DNA of 64,000 bases from Marinovum sp048263515 (GCF_048263515.1 NZ_JBLXEC010000006.1:140747-204746); one strand, 5' to 3'. Shown: positions 33,551-42,699, counted from the first letter of the stretch. Notes: a model not told the origin generated them from the sequence alone. Made by a program: numbers and translations.

Positions 33551-35767
33551 ATGGACGGAAACGACATGCGGCAGGCGGGCGGATGCCCGGTCATGCACGG
33601 CACGACAAACAAGGCAGGGCGCAGCAATCGCGACTGGTGGCCCAACCAGCTCAACCTTTCGGTGCTGCATCAGCACGCGCCGGCCTCGAACCCGATGCCG
33701 GTGGGCTTCGACTATGCCGAGGCCTTCAAGGCGCTTGACCTCGATGCGGTCAAGGCCGATCTGACCGCGCTGATGACCGACAGCAAGGACTGGTGGCCGG
33801 CGGATTACGGCCACTACGGCCCGTTCTTCATCCGCATGGCCTGGCACAGCGCCGGCACCTATCGCACGGCCGATGGCCGCGGCGGCGCCTCGACCGGCAA
33901 CCAGCGCTTTGCGCCGCTGAATTCCTGGCCCGACAACGGCAACCTCGACAAGGCGCGGCGCCTGCTCTGGCCGATCAAGGAGAAATACGGCAATGCGCTG
34001 TCCTGGGCCGATCTGATGATCCTGGCCGGCAATGTCGCGATCGAGAGCATGGGCGGCCGGACCTTCGGCTTCGGCGGCGGCCGCGAAGACATCTGGGCAC
34101 CCGAGGAAGACGTCTACTGGGGCGCCGAGGCCGAGTGGCTAGCCACCTCCGACACGCCCGACAGCCGCTATTCCGGCGAGCGAGAACTCGAGAACCCGCT
34201 GGCGGCGGTGCAGATGGGGCTGATCTACGTCAATCCCGAAGGGCCCGACGGCGTGCCCGATCCGCTGGCCTCGGCACGCGACATCCGCGAAACCTTTGCC
34301 AGGATGGCGATGAACGACGAGGAAACCGTGGCGCTGGTCGCCGGCGGCCATACCTTCGGCAAGGCGCATGGCGCCGGCGATCCGGCGCTGGTCGGTGCCG
34401 AGCCCGAGGGCTGCCCGGTGCAGGACATGGGTCTGGGCTGGAAGAACAGCCACAAGTCGGGCAGGGGCGTCGACACCACCACCTCTGGCATCGAAGGCCC
34501 CTGGACCGCCAATCCGACGCAATGGGACATGGGCTATTTCGACCTGCTGCTGGGCTATGAATGGGAGCTGACCCGCAGCCCCGCCGGCGCGCAGATCTGG
34601 CACGCCAAGGGGCTGACCGAAGGCGATCACGCGCCGCAGGTCGACGGCTCGGACGCCAAGGTGCCGGTGATGATGACCACCGCCGACATGGCGATGCGCA
34701 TGGACCCGGCTTACGGCGCGATCTCGCGGCGCTTCCACGCCAACCCCGATGACTTCGCCGAAGCCTTTGCCCGCGCCTGGTTCAAGCTGACCCACCGCGA
34801 CATGGGGCCGAAGGCCTGCTACCTCGGCAAGGAGGTGCCGGCGGAAGAGCTGATCTGGCAGGACCCGGTGCCGCCGGTCGATCACCCGCTGATCGACGAC
34901 AAGGATCAGGCGGCGCTCAAGGCCGAGATCCTGGGCTCCGGCCTGTCGGTGGCCGATTGCGTCTGGGTGGCCTGGGCCTCGGCCTCGACCTATCGCGGAT
35001 CGGACCGGCGCGGCGGCGCCAATGGCGCGCGCATTCGGCTGGCTCCGCAAAAGGACTGGGAGGCCAATGATCCCAAGCGCCTGGCGCGCGTGCTGGATGT
35101 GCTGACCGGCATTGCCGCCGATTTCAACGGCGGTGCCTCTGGCGGCAGGAAGGTCTCGCTCGCCGATGTGATCGTCTTGGCCGGCAACGCCGGGGTCGAA
35201 GCGGCGGCGCGCGCCGCCGGCCACGAGGTGCAGGTGCCCTTCACCCCGGGCCGCACCGATGCCACCGAGGCCCAGACCGACGCCGCCTCGTTCGAGCCGA
35301 TGGAGCCCATCGCCGACGGCTTCCGCAACTACGAAAAGGCGGCCTATACCGTGCCCGCCGAGGCGCTGCTGGTCGACAAGGCGCAGCTTCTGGGCCTGAG
35401 CGCGCCGCAGATGACGGCGCTGGTGGGCGGGCTGCGCGCCATCGGGGCGACCCACGACCAGAGCAGCACCGGCGTCCTGACCGACCGGCCCGGCACGCTG
35501 AGCCCGGACTTCTTTGTCAACATCCTCGACATGGAGACCGAATGGCTGCCGATCGACGGGTCCGAGCGAGTGTTCGACGGCTGCTGCCGCAGCAGCGGCG
35601 CCAGGAAGTGGAGCGCTTCGCGGGTCGATCTGGTCTTCGGGTCGAACTCGCAACTGCGCGCGCTGGCCGAGGTCTACGCCAGCCGCGGTAACGAGGGTCT
35701 GTTTGTCAGTGATTTCGTCTCGGCCTGGACCCGGGTGATGAACGCCGATCGCTTCGATCTGGCCTGA
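33551..35767 (+). CDS. katG: Catalase-peroxidase
   Basis: 738 residues, two-domain heme enzyme, full length. The distal triad R-W98-H99 is in IRMAWHSAGTYR, the Met-Tyr-Trp adduct is formed by W98, Y226 (GLIYVNPEG) and M252 (ARMAMNDEE), and the proximal ligand is H267 in AGGHTFGKAHG. It removes hydrogen peroxide. It sits between the alcohol dehydrogenase and the regulator, an unusual partner for a monooxygenase operon, and could clear peroxide from uncoupled turnover. No OxyR-type gene is next to it. Confidence 0.97.
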   Translation: MDGNDMRQAGGCPVMHGTTNKAGRSNRDWWPNQLNLSVLHQHAPASNPMPVGFDYAEAFKALDLDAVKADLTALMTDSKDWWPADYGHYGPFFIRMAWHSAGTYRTADGRGGASTGNQRFAPLNSWPDNGNLDKARRLLWPIKEKYGNALSWADLMILAGNVAIESMGGRTFGFGGGREDIWAPEEDVYWGAEAEWLATSDTPDSRYSGERELENPLAAVQMGLIYVNPEGPDGVPDPLASARDIRETFARMAMNDEETVALVAGGHTFGKAHGAGDPALVGAEPEGCPVQDMGLGWKNSHKSGRGVDTTTSGIEGPWTANPTQWDMGYFDLLLGYEWELTRSPAGAQIWHAKGLTEGDHAPQVDGSDAKVPVMMTTADMAMRMDPAYGAISRRFHANPDDFAEAFARAWFKLTHRDMGPKACYLGKEVPAEELIWQDPVPPVDHPLIDDKDQAALKAEILGSGLSVADCVWVAWASASTYRGSDRRGGANGARIRLAPQKDWEANDPKRLARVLDVLTGIAADFNGGASGGRKVSLADVIVLAGNAGVEAAARAAGHEVQVPFTPGRTDATEAQTDAASFEPMEPIADGFRNYEKAAYTVPAEALLVDKAQLLGLSAPQMTALVGGLRAIGATHDQSSTGVLTDRPGTLSPDFFVNILDMETEWLPIDGSERVFDGCCRSSGARKWSASRVDLVFGSNSQLRALAEVYASRGNEGLFVSDFVSAWTRVMNADRFDLA

Positions 35768-35790
35768 GCCCGACGCCAGACCATGACCCC

Positions 35791-35816
35791 GCCGGGGGCT
35801 TTCACAGGCCCCCGGC
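35791..35816 (+). terminator. Hairpin after katG
   Basis: GCCGGGGGC / GCCCCCGGC with an 8-base loop, 24 bases past the katG stop. No T tract, but the position suits transcript end. Confidence 0.6.
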
Positions 35817-35910
35817 ACCCGGCCGCGAGACGATGTCGTTTCGCGGCTTTCCGAGGTTCGGCACCGCGCAAATGCCCCGAAATTACCGGGGTGTTACGAC
35901 CTTAAAACTT

Positions 35911-35947
35911 TGGCAACGCGTGGGCCGGTCTGCTAACAATTGTAACG
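35911..35947 (+). promoter_or_regulatory. Possible weak sigma-54 element and activator box upstream of 35960
   Basis: TGGCAA-N5-GGGC (35911-35925) has GG and GC at the right 10-base spacing but a poor -12 half. A TGTAACG box, identical to the core of the sites upstream of prmA, lies at 35941-35947 next to the ribosome site, and GTGTTACG stands at 35891. Together they suggest that the activator controls its own region. Confidence 0.35.
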
Positions 35948-35959
35948 GGAGGACTGACT

Positions 35960-36451
35960 GTGGTTGATATTTTCTCGAAACGCGAAGGACCGCGTCTCGA
36001 AGACGTCAAGGCGCGTCGTTTGCTGAACCAGAATGCCGGCACGATCCGCAAGCTCGCGGATCAGATCAGCAATGGCGGATTCACCAAGATGCAGGCCGAT
36101 CAGGCCCGCCGCCGCGAAGGCCCGAAACCCGAAGGGCTGATGATCCACGATCTCAAGGCGCGGGTTTCCAGTGATGTGCCAGAGCCTTACGTCAAGGTGA
36201 GCCTGAACAACCGCGTCGTGCTGGTCGATCGCTCGACCGGGCGGCAGATGCAGATGCTGGGCGAGATCCGCGGCAGCTTTCTGTCGAAACGTTTTGTGCT
36301 CGCCACCAGCGACAACGGCTTCTTTTCGCCGCTGGACGCCGAGATGCAGGCGGTGCTTGCGCATCTTGACGGCCGTGAGATCACCGGCGAATTCACCGAC
36401 CGCGATCTGGCCCAGTGCCTCGAAGACATGCTTGTTCCGCAGGACGGCTGA
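35960..36451 (+). CDS. Unknown protein between katG and the sigma-54 activator
   Basis: 163 residues starting at a GTG with GGGAGGA eight bases upstream. No signal peptide. N-terminal half is basic and helical (LEDVKARRLLNQNAGTIRKL), the second half beta-rich (PYVKVSLNNRVVLVDRSTGR, FVLATSDNGFF). No family recognised. It stands 69 bases ahead of the activator gene and probably shares its transcript, so a regulatory or sensing role is possible. Confidence 0.75.
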   Translation: MVDIFSKREGPRLEDVKARRLLNQNAGTIRKLADQISNGGFTKMQADQARRREGPKPEGLMIHDLKARVSSDVPEPYVKVSLNNRVVLVDRSTGRQMQMLGEIRGSFLSKRFVLATSDNGFFSPLDAEMQAVLAHLDGREITGEFTDRDLAQCLEDMLVPQDG

Positions 36452-36520
36452 TGCCGCGCCTGCACTTGTTTCCGGTAACCGATTGAAGGACCTGTAACCT
36501 GGCCTGGCAGAGGGGCCGAG

Positions 36521-38521
36521 ATGAAAAAGACGAAAAGCAAGAGGGCTGATGGATTGGCGGATAACTCCAGCTATTCGGAATATGACACGCGCGAAGCATG
36601 GGAGCGCTTCGTGTCCACCGGCAAGGAGGCCGATGCGTCCTCCCCCAAGGTGCGCGGGGAGATCCTGGATTCCTGGCGACGCAGCAGGGATTCTGGTGTC
36701 GATGCCGCCAGCCTGGCCTCGCGAAAGGTCTATGACGAGCATCAGATCCACCTCAGGCGCGAGCGTAATGCCGCCCTGCGCAAGGCCGCCTCGGCGGCCT
36801 TCAAACGTCTGGAGCCCCATCTGAAAGAGGCCCGCACGATCCTGATCCTGGCCGATGACCAGGGGGTGATCATCGATGCCATCGGCGACGCCCATGTGCT
36901 GGACGAAGGCCAGGAGATCCACCTCGAGCTGGGCGGCGACTGGAGCGAAAAGACCATTGGCACCAATGGCATCGGCACCGCGCTCAAGACCGGCAAGCCG
37001 GCCTATGTGCATGCTTCCGAGCATTTCGCCGAAGGCGTTCAGGCCTGGACCTGCGCCGGCGCGCCGATCTTCGATCCCTTCACCCAGACGATCATCGGGG
37101 TGGTCGATCTGTCGGGCCCGCCGCAGATTTTCCGCCAGCACAACGTGGCGCTGGTGCTGGCCGCCGCGCGCGAGATCGAGATCGCGCTTGCCGAGCAGAA
37201 ACAGGTCGAGCGGACACAATTGCTCGAAGCCTTCCTGATGTCGGACTACAGCCGCGCGCACGAAAGCGTGGTGCTGGTCGATCAGACCGGGCGGGTGCTG
37301 TTTCGCCGCGGTTTCGAGGCCGACATGCTGCGCCGCGCCAAGGAGCTTTCGGTGGGGCACAAGCTCTTGCCCAAGCTCGAAGGCCTGTCTGATCAGGACA
37401 TCCCCAAGCTGCTGCCGCTGAATGTCGAGGCCGAGGGCATCGAGCGGCTCAAGCTCGAAGGCGTGTTCCGCGGCGCGGCGCTGTTTCTCAAGGACAAGAG
37501 CCGCCTGCCGCGGGCGGCGGGCGAGACCTGCAAGATCAAGCCGCGCGCCAATGTGGCCGAGGACCAGATCCAGATCGTCGGCTCCTCGCCCAAGATGGTC
37601 GATGCCATGGGGCTGGCCGAGCGGGCGGCGCTAGCCAATGTCTCGGTGCTGATCCACGGCGAGACCGGCGTCGGCAAGGAGCTGTTTGCCCGGCTGATCC
37701 ACAGCCGCTTGCCGGATGACAAGGCGCCCTATGTGCCGGTGAACTGCGCCGCGATTTCCAGCGACCTGATCGGCGCCGAGCTCTTCGGCTATGCCGAAGG
37801 CGCCTTTACCGGCGCGGCGCAGGGCGGGCGCACCGGCAAGTTCGAGCTGGCCAGCGGCGGGGTGCTTTGCCTCGACGAGATCGGCGACATGCCGATCGAG
37901 CTGCAGCCTTACCTCTTGCGGGCGCTGGAGCAGCGGGCGATCTACCGCATCGGCGACAGCCAGCGTCGCCCGGTCGACGTGCGGCTGGTGGCGATGACCA
38001 ACCGCGACCTGCGGCAGGAGATCGAAAAGGGCAATTTCCGCCGCGACCTGTTCTATCGCCTCGGCGTGATGACCATCGAGGTGCCGCCGCTGCGCGAACG
38101 CGGCGACGACGTGGTGGCGCTGGTCGAGCATTTCTCCGAGCATTATGCGCAGGAAAGCGGCCTCGGGCCGATGACCTTTACCGACAAGGTGCTGGAACTG
38201 CTGCTGCGCTATCAATGGCCCGGCAACGTCCGCGAGCTGCGCAATGCGGTGCAGCGGCTCTACCTGATCAAGCGCGACACCTTGGTGACCGAGCGGGACC
38301 TGGCGCCTGAAATCCTCGACGATTTCGAAAGCGGCGACGAGGACTCACTGGAACATATCCTCGGCGGCCATTCCGGCGATCTGGAAAGCATCGAGGCCAG
38401 CGCCATCCGCCGCACCATCATCGCCGAGAGCGGCAACCTGACCAAGGTGGCGCAGGTGCTGGGGATTTCGCGCCCGACGCTCTATCGCAAGATGAAGCGC
38501 TACCGGATCCGCAAGGCCTGA
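36521..38521 (+). CDS. AcoR-type sigma-54-dependent activator of the monooxygenase operon
   Basis: 666 residues. An N-terminal sensory part with a GAF domain (about 75-215; ETIG-like EKTIGTNGIGTALKTGKPAY), then a AAA+ domain with Walker A GETGVGKE at 380-387, GAFTGA at 427-432, Walker B LCLDEIGDM, and a C-terminal Fis helix-turn-helix (TKVAQVLGISRPTLYRKMKR). This is the AcoR/MimR architecture, without a receiver domain, so it most likely binds an effector directly through GAF. Unlike the DctD protein in this window it has everything needed to work with sigma-54. Confidence 0.92.
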   Translation: MKKTKSKRADGLADNSSYSEYDTREAWERFVSTGKEADASSPKVRGEILDSWRRSRDSGVDAASLASRKVYDEHQIHLRRERNAALRKAASAAFKRLEPHLKEARTILILADDQGVIIDAIGDAHVLDEGQEIHLELGGDWSEKTIGTNGIGTALKTGKPAYVHASEHFAEGVQAWTCAGAPIFDPFTQTIIGVVDLSGPPQIFRQHNVALVLAAAREIEIALAEQKQVERTQLLEAFLMSDYSRAHESVVLVDQTGRVLFRRGFEADMLRRAKELSVGHKLLPKLEGLSDQDIPKLLPLNVEAEGIERLKLEGVFRGAALFLKDKSRLPRAAGETCKIKPRANVAEDQIQIVGSSPKMVDAMGLAERAALANVSVLIHGETGVGKELFARLIHSRLPDDKAPYVPVNCAAISSDLIGAELFGYAEGAFTGAAQGGRTGKFELASGGVLCLDEIGDMPIELQPYLLRALEQRAIYRIGDSQRRPVDVRLVAMTNRDLRQEIEKGNFRRDLFYRLGVMTIEVPPLRERGDDVVALVEHFSEHYAQESGLGPMTFTDKVLELLLRYQWPGNVRELRNAVQRLYLIKRDTLVTERDLAPEILDDFESGDEDSLEHILGGHSGDLESIEASAIRRTIIAESGNLTKVAQVLGISRPTLYRKMKRYRIRKA

Positions 38522-38529
38522 GCGCAGCC

Positions 38530-38567
38530 CCGAAACGAAAAACGCCCGCCGCATGATGCGGCGGGCG
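38530..38567 (-). terminator. Intrinsic terminator of the TRAP operon
   Basis: CGCCCGCCGC / GCGGCGGGCG with loop ATGAT at 38543-38567. On the minus strand the hairpin is followed by TTTTTCGTTT, a proper T tract, so it ends the leftward TRAP transcript. It may also stop the rightward activator transcript. Confidence 0.85.
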
Positions 38568-38590
38568 CCTCTCTTCGCAATCGCAGCTGC

Positions 38591-39673
38591 TTACATGCAG
38601 TCGCGCAGCGCCTGGGCGTCGGGGCCGTTCGGCGTGCGGCCGAGGTTGAACGGCGCCGAGGCGTCACGCCACTGGGCGTAATCCTCGAGGTACTCGATCA
38701 TGCTCAGGTAGACCTTGGCCGAGTTCGGGTTGGCGCAGGCGGTCTCGATGATCACCTCGTTGGCCATGGTCTGAACCTGGGCCAGGGTCTCGTCGTCGTA
38801 ACGGTTGATGGTCACGGCTTCGTTGAACTGGCCATAGGCCTCGGTGGCGCGCTTTTCCGTGAAGGCAAGCGACCAGAGCAGGGTGGCGTCAGCCGCGATC
38901 TGCAGCTTTTCCTGCGTCTCGGGGCTCAGCGCGTCCCAGGCCGCCTTGTTGATCATCACGCCGAAGATCGAGGCCGACTGGTGCCAGCCGGGCGTTGCCC
39001 AGTAGTCGGTGACCTGCTGGAAGCCAGCCGACCAGTCGACGTTCGGGGTCGAGAATTCGGCCCCGTCGATCACGCCGCGTTCCAGCGACTGGTAGATCTC
39101 GCCACCGGCCATCGAAACCTGGTTGCCGCCGAGACGTTCGAGCAGCTTGCCTTGCTCGAGGCCCGACAGTCGCAGACGCTTGCCCTGCAGGTCTTCCAGC
39201 GTGACGATCGGCTCGTTGGTGCGGAAGCCGGATTCGTTGTTGGTCACGCCGTAGGGCAGGTAGACCATGTTGTAGTTGCCGTAGATCTCGTCATAGAGCT
39301 CGGCACCGCCCCATTGCTGGATCCAGTTGACGTAGTCGACCGCGTTGAACAGCGACGGCGTGGTGGCCAGCGGCGAAAACGCCGCGTCACGGCCCGCCCA
39401 GTAGCCGGGCCAGTCACCGCCGGCCTGGATGGTGCCGGATTCGACCGCGCCGAACACTTCGCCCGCGGGGACGAGCGAACCGCCCTCGAAGAACTCGATC
39501 GACAGCTCGCCTGCGGTCAGCTTGTTGGCCAGCTCGACGAAATGCTTGTCGGTCTCGATCAGCTCGAGCGACGACGGCCAGGTGGTGGTCATAGTCCAGC
39601 TTTGCTGGGCCAGGGCCGGCAGGCCCGCGGTCACGGCAAGCGCCGCGCCAAGGGTCAGGGCTTTGAATGTCAT
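38591..39673 (-). CDS. dctP: TRAP transporter solute-binding protein (DctP/TakP-like)
   Basis: 360 residues with a Sec signal peptide (MTFKALTLGAALAVTAGLPA). The binding-domain motifs RLRLSGLEQGKLLERLGG (with the carboxylate-binding arginine) and GGEIYQSLERGVIDGAEF, and the aromatic-rich C-terminus, are closest to the TakP/2-oxoacid group of TRAP binding proteins. The ligand is therefore likely a small organic acid. Start ATG 39673 after GAGGAGG. Third gene of a dctQ-dctM-dctP operon reading away from the monooxygenase regulator. Confidence 0.9.
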   Translation of the reverse strand: MTFKALTLGAALAVTAGLPALAQQSWTMTTTWPSSLELIETDKHFVELANKLTAGELSIEFFEGGSLVPAGEVFGAVESGTIQAGGDWPGYWAGRDAAFSPLATTPSLFNAVDYVNWIQQWGGAELYDEIYGNYNMVYLPYGVTNNESGFRTNEPIVTLEDLQGKRLRLSGLEQGKLLERLGGNQVSMAGGEIYQSLERGVIDGAEFSTPNVDWSAGFQQVTDYWATPGWHQSASIFGVMINKAAWDALSPETQEKLQIAADATLLWSLAFTEKRATEAYGQFNEAVTINRYDDETLAQVQTMANEVIIETACANPNSAKVYLSMIEYLEDYAQWRDASAPFNLGRTPNGPDAQALRDCM

Positions 39674-39738
39674 GGGTAACCTCCTCTTGGTGAATATTGG
39701 TCCCGGCGGGGCTGCCGCCGGGACGGTACATACTGCCG

Positions 39739-41061
39739 TCAGCTGTAGAGCTTGGCCGGCAGCCAGGTGACGAGCGCCGGGAAGAATGCGACCAGAAGGC
39801 ACATTCCGACGATCAACAGGATGAATGGGAAGACGCCGCGCACGATGTGGCCGGTCCGCACCTCCTTGGGCGCGATGGCCCGCAGGTAGAACAGCGCATA
39901 GCCGAAGGGCGGCGTCAGGAACGAGGTCTGCAGCACCACCGCCATCAGCACGACGAACCACAGCATGCTTACGCCCTCCATCTCCTGCACGATCGGCAGG
40001 AAGATCGGGAAGGACAGCAGCACGATGCCGGTCCAGTCGAGGAACGCGCCGAGGATGAAGACGATGAACATCATCATCGTCAGCAGCATCCAGGGCTCCA
40101 TGTCGAGGGCGCGGATGATCTCCTGCGTGGCGCGCAGGCCGCCGGTGATGTTGAACACCCCGGTAAAGGCGGTGGCGCCGACGACGATGAACAGGATCAT
40201 CGCCGAGGTGCGGCCGGTCTCGAGCATGGCGCTGTAGAAGGTGCGCCATTCAAAGCGGCCACGGAAGATCACGATCAGCAGCGCCAGCGCCGCGCCGATG
40301 GCCGAGGCCTCGGTAGCAGTGGCGATCCCCGCCAGCAGCGAGCCCAGGATGCCGAAGATCAGCACCAGCGGCGGCAGCGCCTCGAAGGCCAGCATCTTGA
40401 GCAGTGCGCTGCGGGCGATCTTCTCGTCAGGCTCGACCGCCGGGGCCAGGTCGGGGCGGAAGACCGAGACGACGTAGACGTAAAGCGCGTAGCTCAGGCC
40501 CAGCAGTACGCCGGGGATCATCGAGCCGGCGAAGAGCTCACCCACCGAAAGCGGCGAATAGCTGGCCATCAGGATCAGCATGATCGACGGCGGGATCAGG
40601 ATGCCGAGACAGCCAGAGGCCGCGATGACGCCGGTGGTCAGGGTCGGGGCATAGCCGTATTGCAGCATCGGCCGCAGCGCCATCACACCCATCACGGTGA
40701 TCGAGGCCCCGATGATGCCGGTGGTGGCCGCCAGCAGGATCGAGATGAAGACCACCGCCAGCGCCAGACCGCCACGCACCCGGCTGAGCAGAAGCCGCAG
40801 GGCCTCGAACATCCGATCGGTGACACCTGAATCCGACAGGAACCTGGCCATCAGCACAAACAGCGGAATGGCGATCAGGGTGTAATTGTCGAGCACGTCG
40901 CCGAAGATGCGGTTGATGACGATCCCCAGCACCATCGGCTTGCCCGCGATCACGGCGGTCAGAACGGCGGTGCCGCCCAGCACGAAGGCCAGCGGGTGGC
41001 CCATGAAGAGGCCCAGCACAAGCAGGCCGAACATCACGGCGGCGAGGATTTCCGGGCTCAT
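39739..41061 (-). CDS. dctM: TRAP transporter large permease
   Basis: 440 residues, about 12-13 hydrophobic helices, sodium-driven large membrane subunit. Typical blocks are GLFMGHPLAFVLGG, IPLFVLMARFLSDSGVTDR and ASGCLGILIPPSIMLILMA. The ATG at 41061 forms an ATGA overlap with the end of dctQ, showing coupling. Start chosen there, since the open frame upstream belongs to dctQ DNA. Confidence 0.92.
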   Translation of the reverse strand: MSPEILAAVMFGLLVLGLFMGHPLAFVLGGTAVLTAVIAGKPMVLGIVINRIFGDVLDNYTLIAIPLFVLMARFLSDSGVTDRMFEALRLLLSRVRGGLALAVVFISILLAATTGIIGASITVMGVMALRPMLQYGYAPTLTTGVIAASGCLGILIPPSIMLILMASYSPLSVGELFAGSMIPGVLLGLSYALYVYVVSVFRPDLAPAVEPDEKIARSALLKMLAFEALPPLVLIFGILGSLLAGIATATEASAIGAALALLIVIFRGRFEWRTFYSAMLETGRTSAMILFIVVGATAFTGVFNITGGLRATQEIIRALDMEPWMLLTMMMFIVFILGAFLDWTGIVLLSFPIFLPIVQEMEGVSMLWFVVLMAVVLQTSFLTPPFGYALFYLRAIAPKEVRTGHIVRGVFPFILLIVGMCLLVAFFPALVTWLPAKLYS

Positions 41062-41552
41062 GCCTGCACCTCCTTGCGGTCGAGAATGATTTTCAGCACT
41101 TCCGAGATGCCCTGGATCAGCAGCAGGCCGGCGGCGACGCACATCGCCATCTTCAGCGGATAGACCGGCATCTGGATCGCGCCATAGGTGGTTTCACCCT
41201 GGTTCCACGACCGCATGGCGAACTCCCAGGACCGGGTCAGGAAGACCCAGGTAAAGGGGAAGAAGAAGATGACATAGCCCGCGGCCTCGACGATCCGCAG
41301 CACGCCGGGGCTGAGCTTTTCGGTCAGGATGTCGACCTGCACATGCGCCCGGTGGCGCAGCGCATAGCCGCCCAGCATGACGAAATAGAAGCCGAAAAGC
41401 TGCTTGGTGACGTCAAAGGCCCAGCGCGTCGGCTCTTCGAAGACATAGCGCAGCACGACGTCGTAAATGATGATGGCCGCGAAGATCACGGCAAGTACGG
41501 ACACGAGTCGCCCTACGGCCTCGTTTACCGCATCGATCAGACGGATCAGCAA
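41058..41552 (-). CDS. dctQ: TRAP transporter small permease
   Basis: 164 residues with four membrane helices; the DctQ motif YVFEEPTRWAFDVTKQLFGF is clear. I chose a TTG start at 41552 with GGGAGG seven bases upstream, because the longer frame (to 41627) adds a cysteine/arginine-rich tail that does not fit the family. First gene of the operon. Confidence 0.85.
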   Translation of the reverse strand: MLIRLIDAVNEAVGRLVSVLAVIFAAIIIYDVVLRYVFEEPTRWAFDVTKQLFGFYFVMLGGYALRHRAHVQVDILTEKLSPGVLRIVEAAGYVIFFFPFTWVFLTRSWEFAMRSWNQGETTYGAIQMPVYPLKMAMCVAAGLLLIQGISEVLKIILDRKEVQA

Positions 41553-41576
41553 TTGCTTTCCTCCCGCAATTCTCCG

Positions 41577-41596
41577 ACTCCCGCAGACACGGGAGT
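41577..41596. promoter_or_regulatory. Dyad in the leader of the TRAP operon
   Basis: ACTCCCG / CGGGAGT, perfect 7-base arms with a 6-base centre, 25-44 bases upstream of dctQ. Possible operator or leader hairpin that could bury the GGGAGG ribosome site. Confidence 0.35.
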
Positions 41597-42092
41597 TTCG
41601 CGCGCACTCTGTTGCGATGCTAAGCAAGTGTCAACGCAGGCCGTGACTTGACGCGAGGACAGCCTGTGCAAATCCCGGCGGCGATGGCCGCGGGCAGGGC
41701 CGGATCCTCAAAAGGTTTATCAATTACAGTGAGTAAAGTCGCATTCTGCGGCGACACATCCGGGATGCGCGTCGTTCAATCTGGTATTCTAGTCTGTTTA
41801 TTGCCGGCCTAACGATTTCCGCACCGGCGGCACGTTTTTTCAAACAAGCATCAATGGAGATTCCTGTCACCCGGAAACAAGCCGCGCCGTGACCTCAAAT
41901 CAGAGAATGGCACGATTTTTCGAAGGTTGCTCACCAACGCGGCTTTCAATGTCAAATATTTTGCAGATGGCGGACGCAGACGCCGGATGATTTCAAAATC
42001 GCCGGAGGGCAGGGGACCGCGACACTCCATGGCAAGCGCCGCGCCCGGCATTGCGCAGAGGCGTCAGATCGACCGCCCGCACTCAAAGCCGT
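41597..42092. other. Intergenic region without a recognisable gene
   Basis: About 500 bases between the TRAP operon and a small minus-strand gene. It is clearly richer in A and T than its surroundings from about 41700 to 41980. It should contain the TRAP promoter. I see no coding frame with a ribosome site and no RNA gene. Confidence 0.5.
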
Positions 42093-42227
42093 TCAGTCGC
42101 CGGATGAACCGGGCTTGGCGGCAGCTGCAGGCCGGGGCTTGGCGGGCGCGGCTGTGGACGTCTGGGGTTTGGTCTTGGAGGCCTCCTTCGCGGCGGCCTC
42201 TTTCTTCGCGAAGTCGTTGAACGACAT
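42093..42227 (-). CDS. Small Ala/Lys/Pro-rich protein
   Basis: 44 residues: MSFNDFAKKEAAAKEASKTK and then a run of Ala, Pro and Lys ending GSSGD. A good ribosome site (AAAGGA, eight bases upstream) and clean start make it a likely real gene. Histone-H1-like composition, so perhaps nucleic-acid binding. It is divergent from the cold shock gene. Confidence 0.6.
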   Translation of the reverse strand: MSFNDFAKKEAAAKEASKTKPQTSTAAPAKPRPAAAAKPGSSGD

Positions 42228-42483
42228 TCTCACGGTCCTTTACATGCCGGCGGGAGGTCCGCAGGCTCGCGATCCATAAGAGATCGCAGCCGCCGTGGCA
42301 AAGGCATATTTCCGCCTGACCGGCATTGCCCCTTGCAATATGTCCCGCGGAGGCCCACATCTTGTTGGCTAATGACCTCCATTCGACCTTCTGTTTTCCT
42401 TCACCGGCTCACAGCGCTCGACACTGTTGTGACAAGCCGGGCTGCCGCATGTCGTGGGCAGCAACAAGACAAGGAAATCTCAC

Positions 42484-42690
42484 ATGGCCAATGGCACAGT
42501 GAAATGGTTCAACGCCACCAAAGGCTTCGGCTTCATCGCACCGGAATCGGGCGGCAAGGATGTCTTCGTGCACATCTCCGCTCTCGAGCGTTCGGGCATG
42601 ACCAGCCTGGCAGATGATCAGAAAGTGACGTTCGACGTCGAATCCGGCCGCGACGGCCGTGAAAGCGCCGTGAACATCGCGCTGGCCTGA
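42484..42690 (+). CDS. cspA: Cold shock protein (CspA family)
   Basis: 68 residues, single cold shock domain with RNP1 (KGFGFI) and RNP2 (VFVHI), starting MANGTVKWFNATKGFGFIAP. Binds single-stranded RNA/DNA and prevents mRNA structure. Ribosome site AAGGAAA. The start at 42484 is set by the family; the upstream in-frame codons are leader. A leader of more than 100 bases upstream is free of genes, as usual for csp mRNAs. Confidence 0.95.
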   Translation: MANGTVKWFNATKGFGFIAPESGGKDVFVHISALERSGMTSLADDQKVTFDVESGRDGRESAVNIALA

Positions 42691-42699
42691 ACGGGCTTC

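Noticed and set aside
38591..40249. 552-residue version of the TRAP binding protein
   Set aside because: The extra N-terminal part lies over dctM in another frame; the signal peptide and ribosome site fix the start at 39673.
41553..41627. Longer N-terminus for the TRAP small permease
   Set aside because: The added residues are Cys/Arg-rich and do not fit the family; the TTG at 41552 has a good ribosome site.
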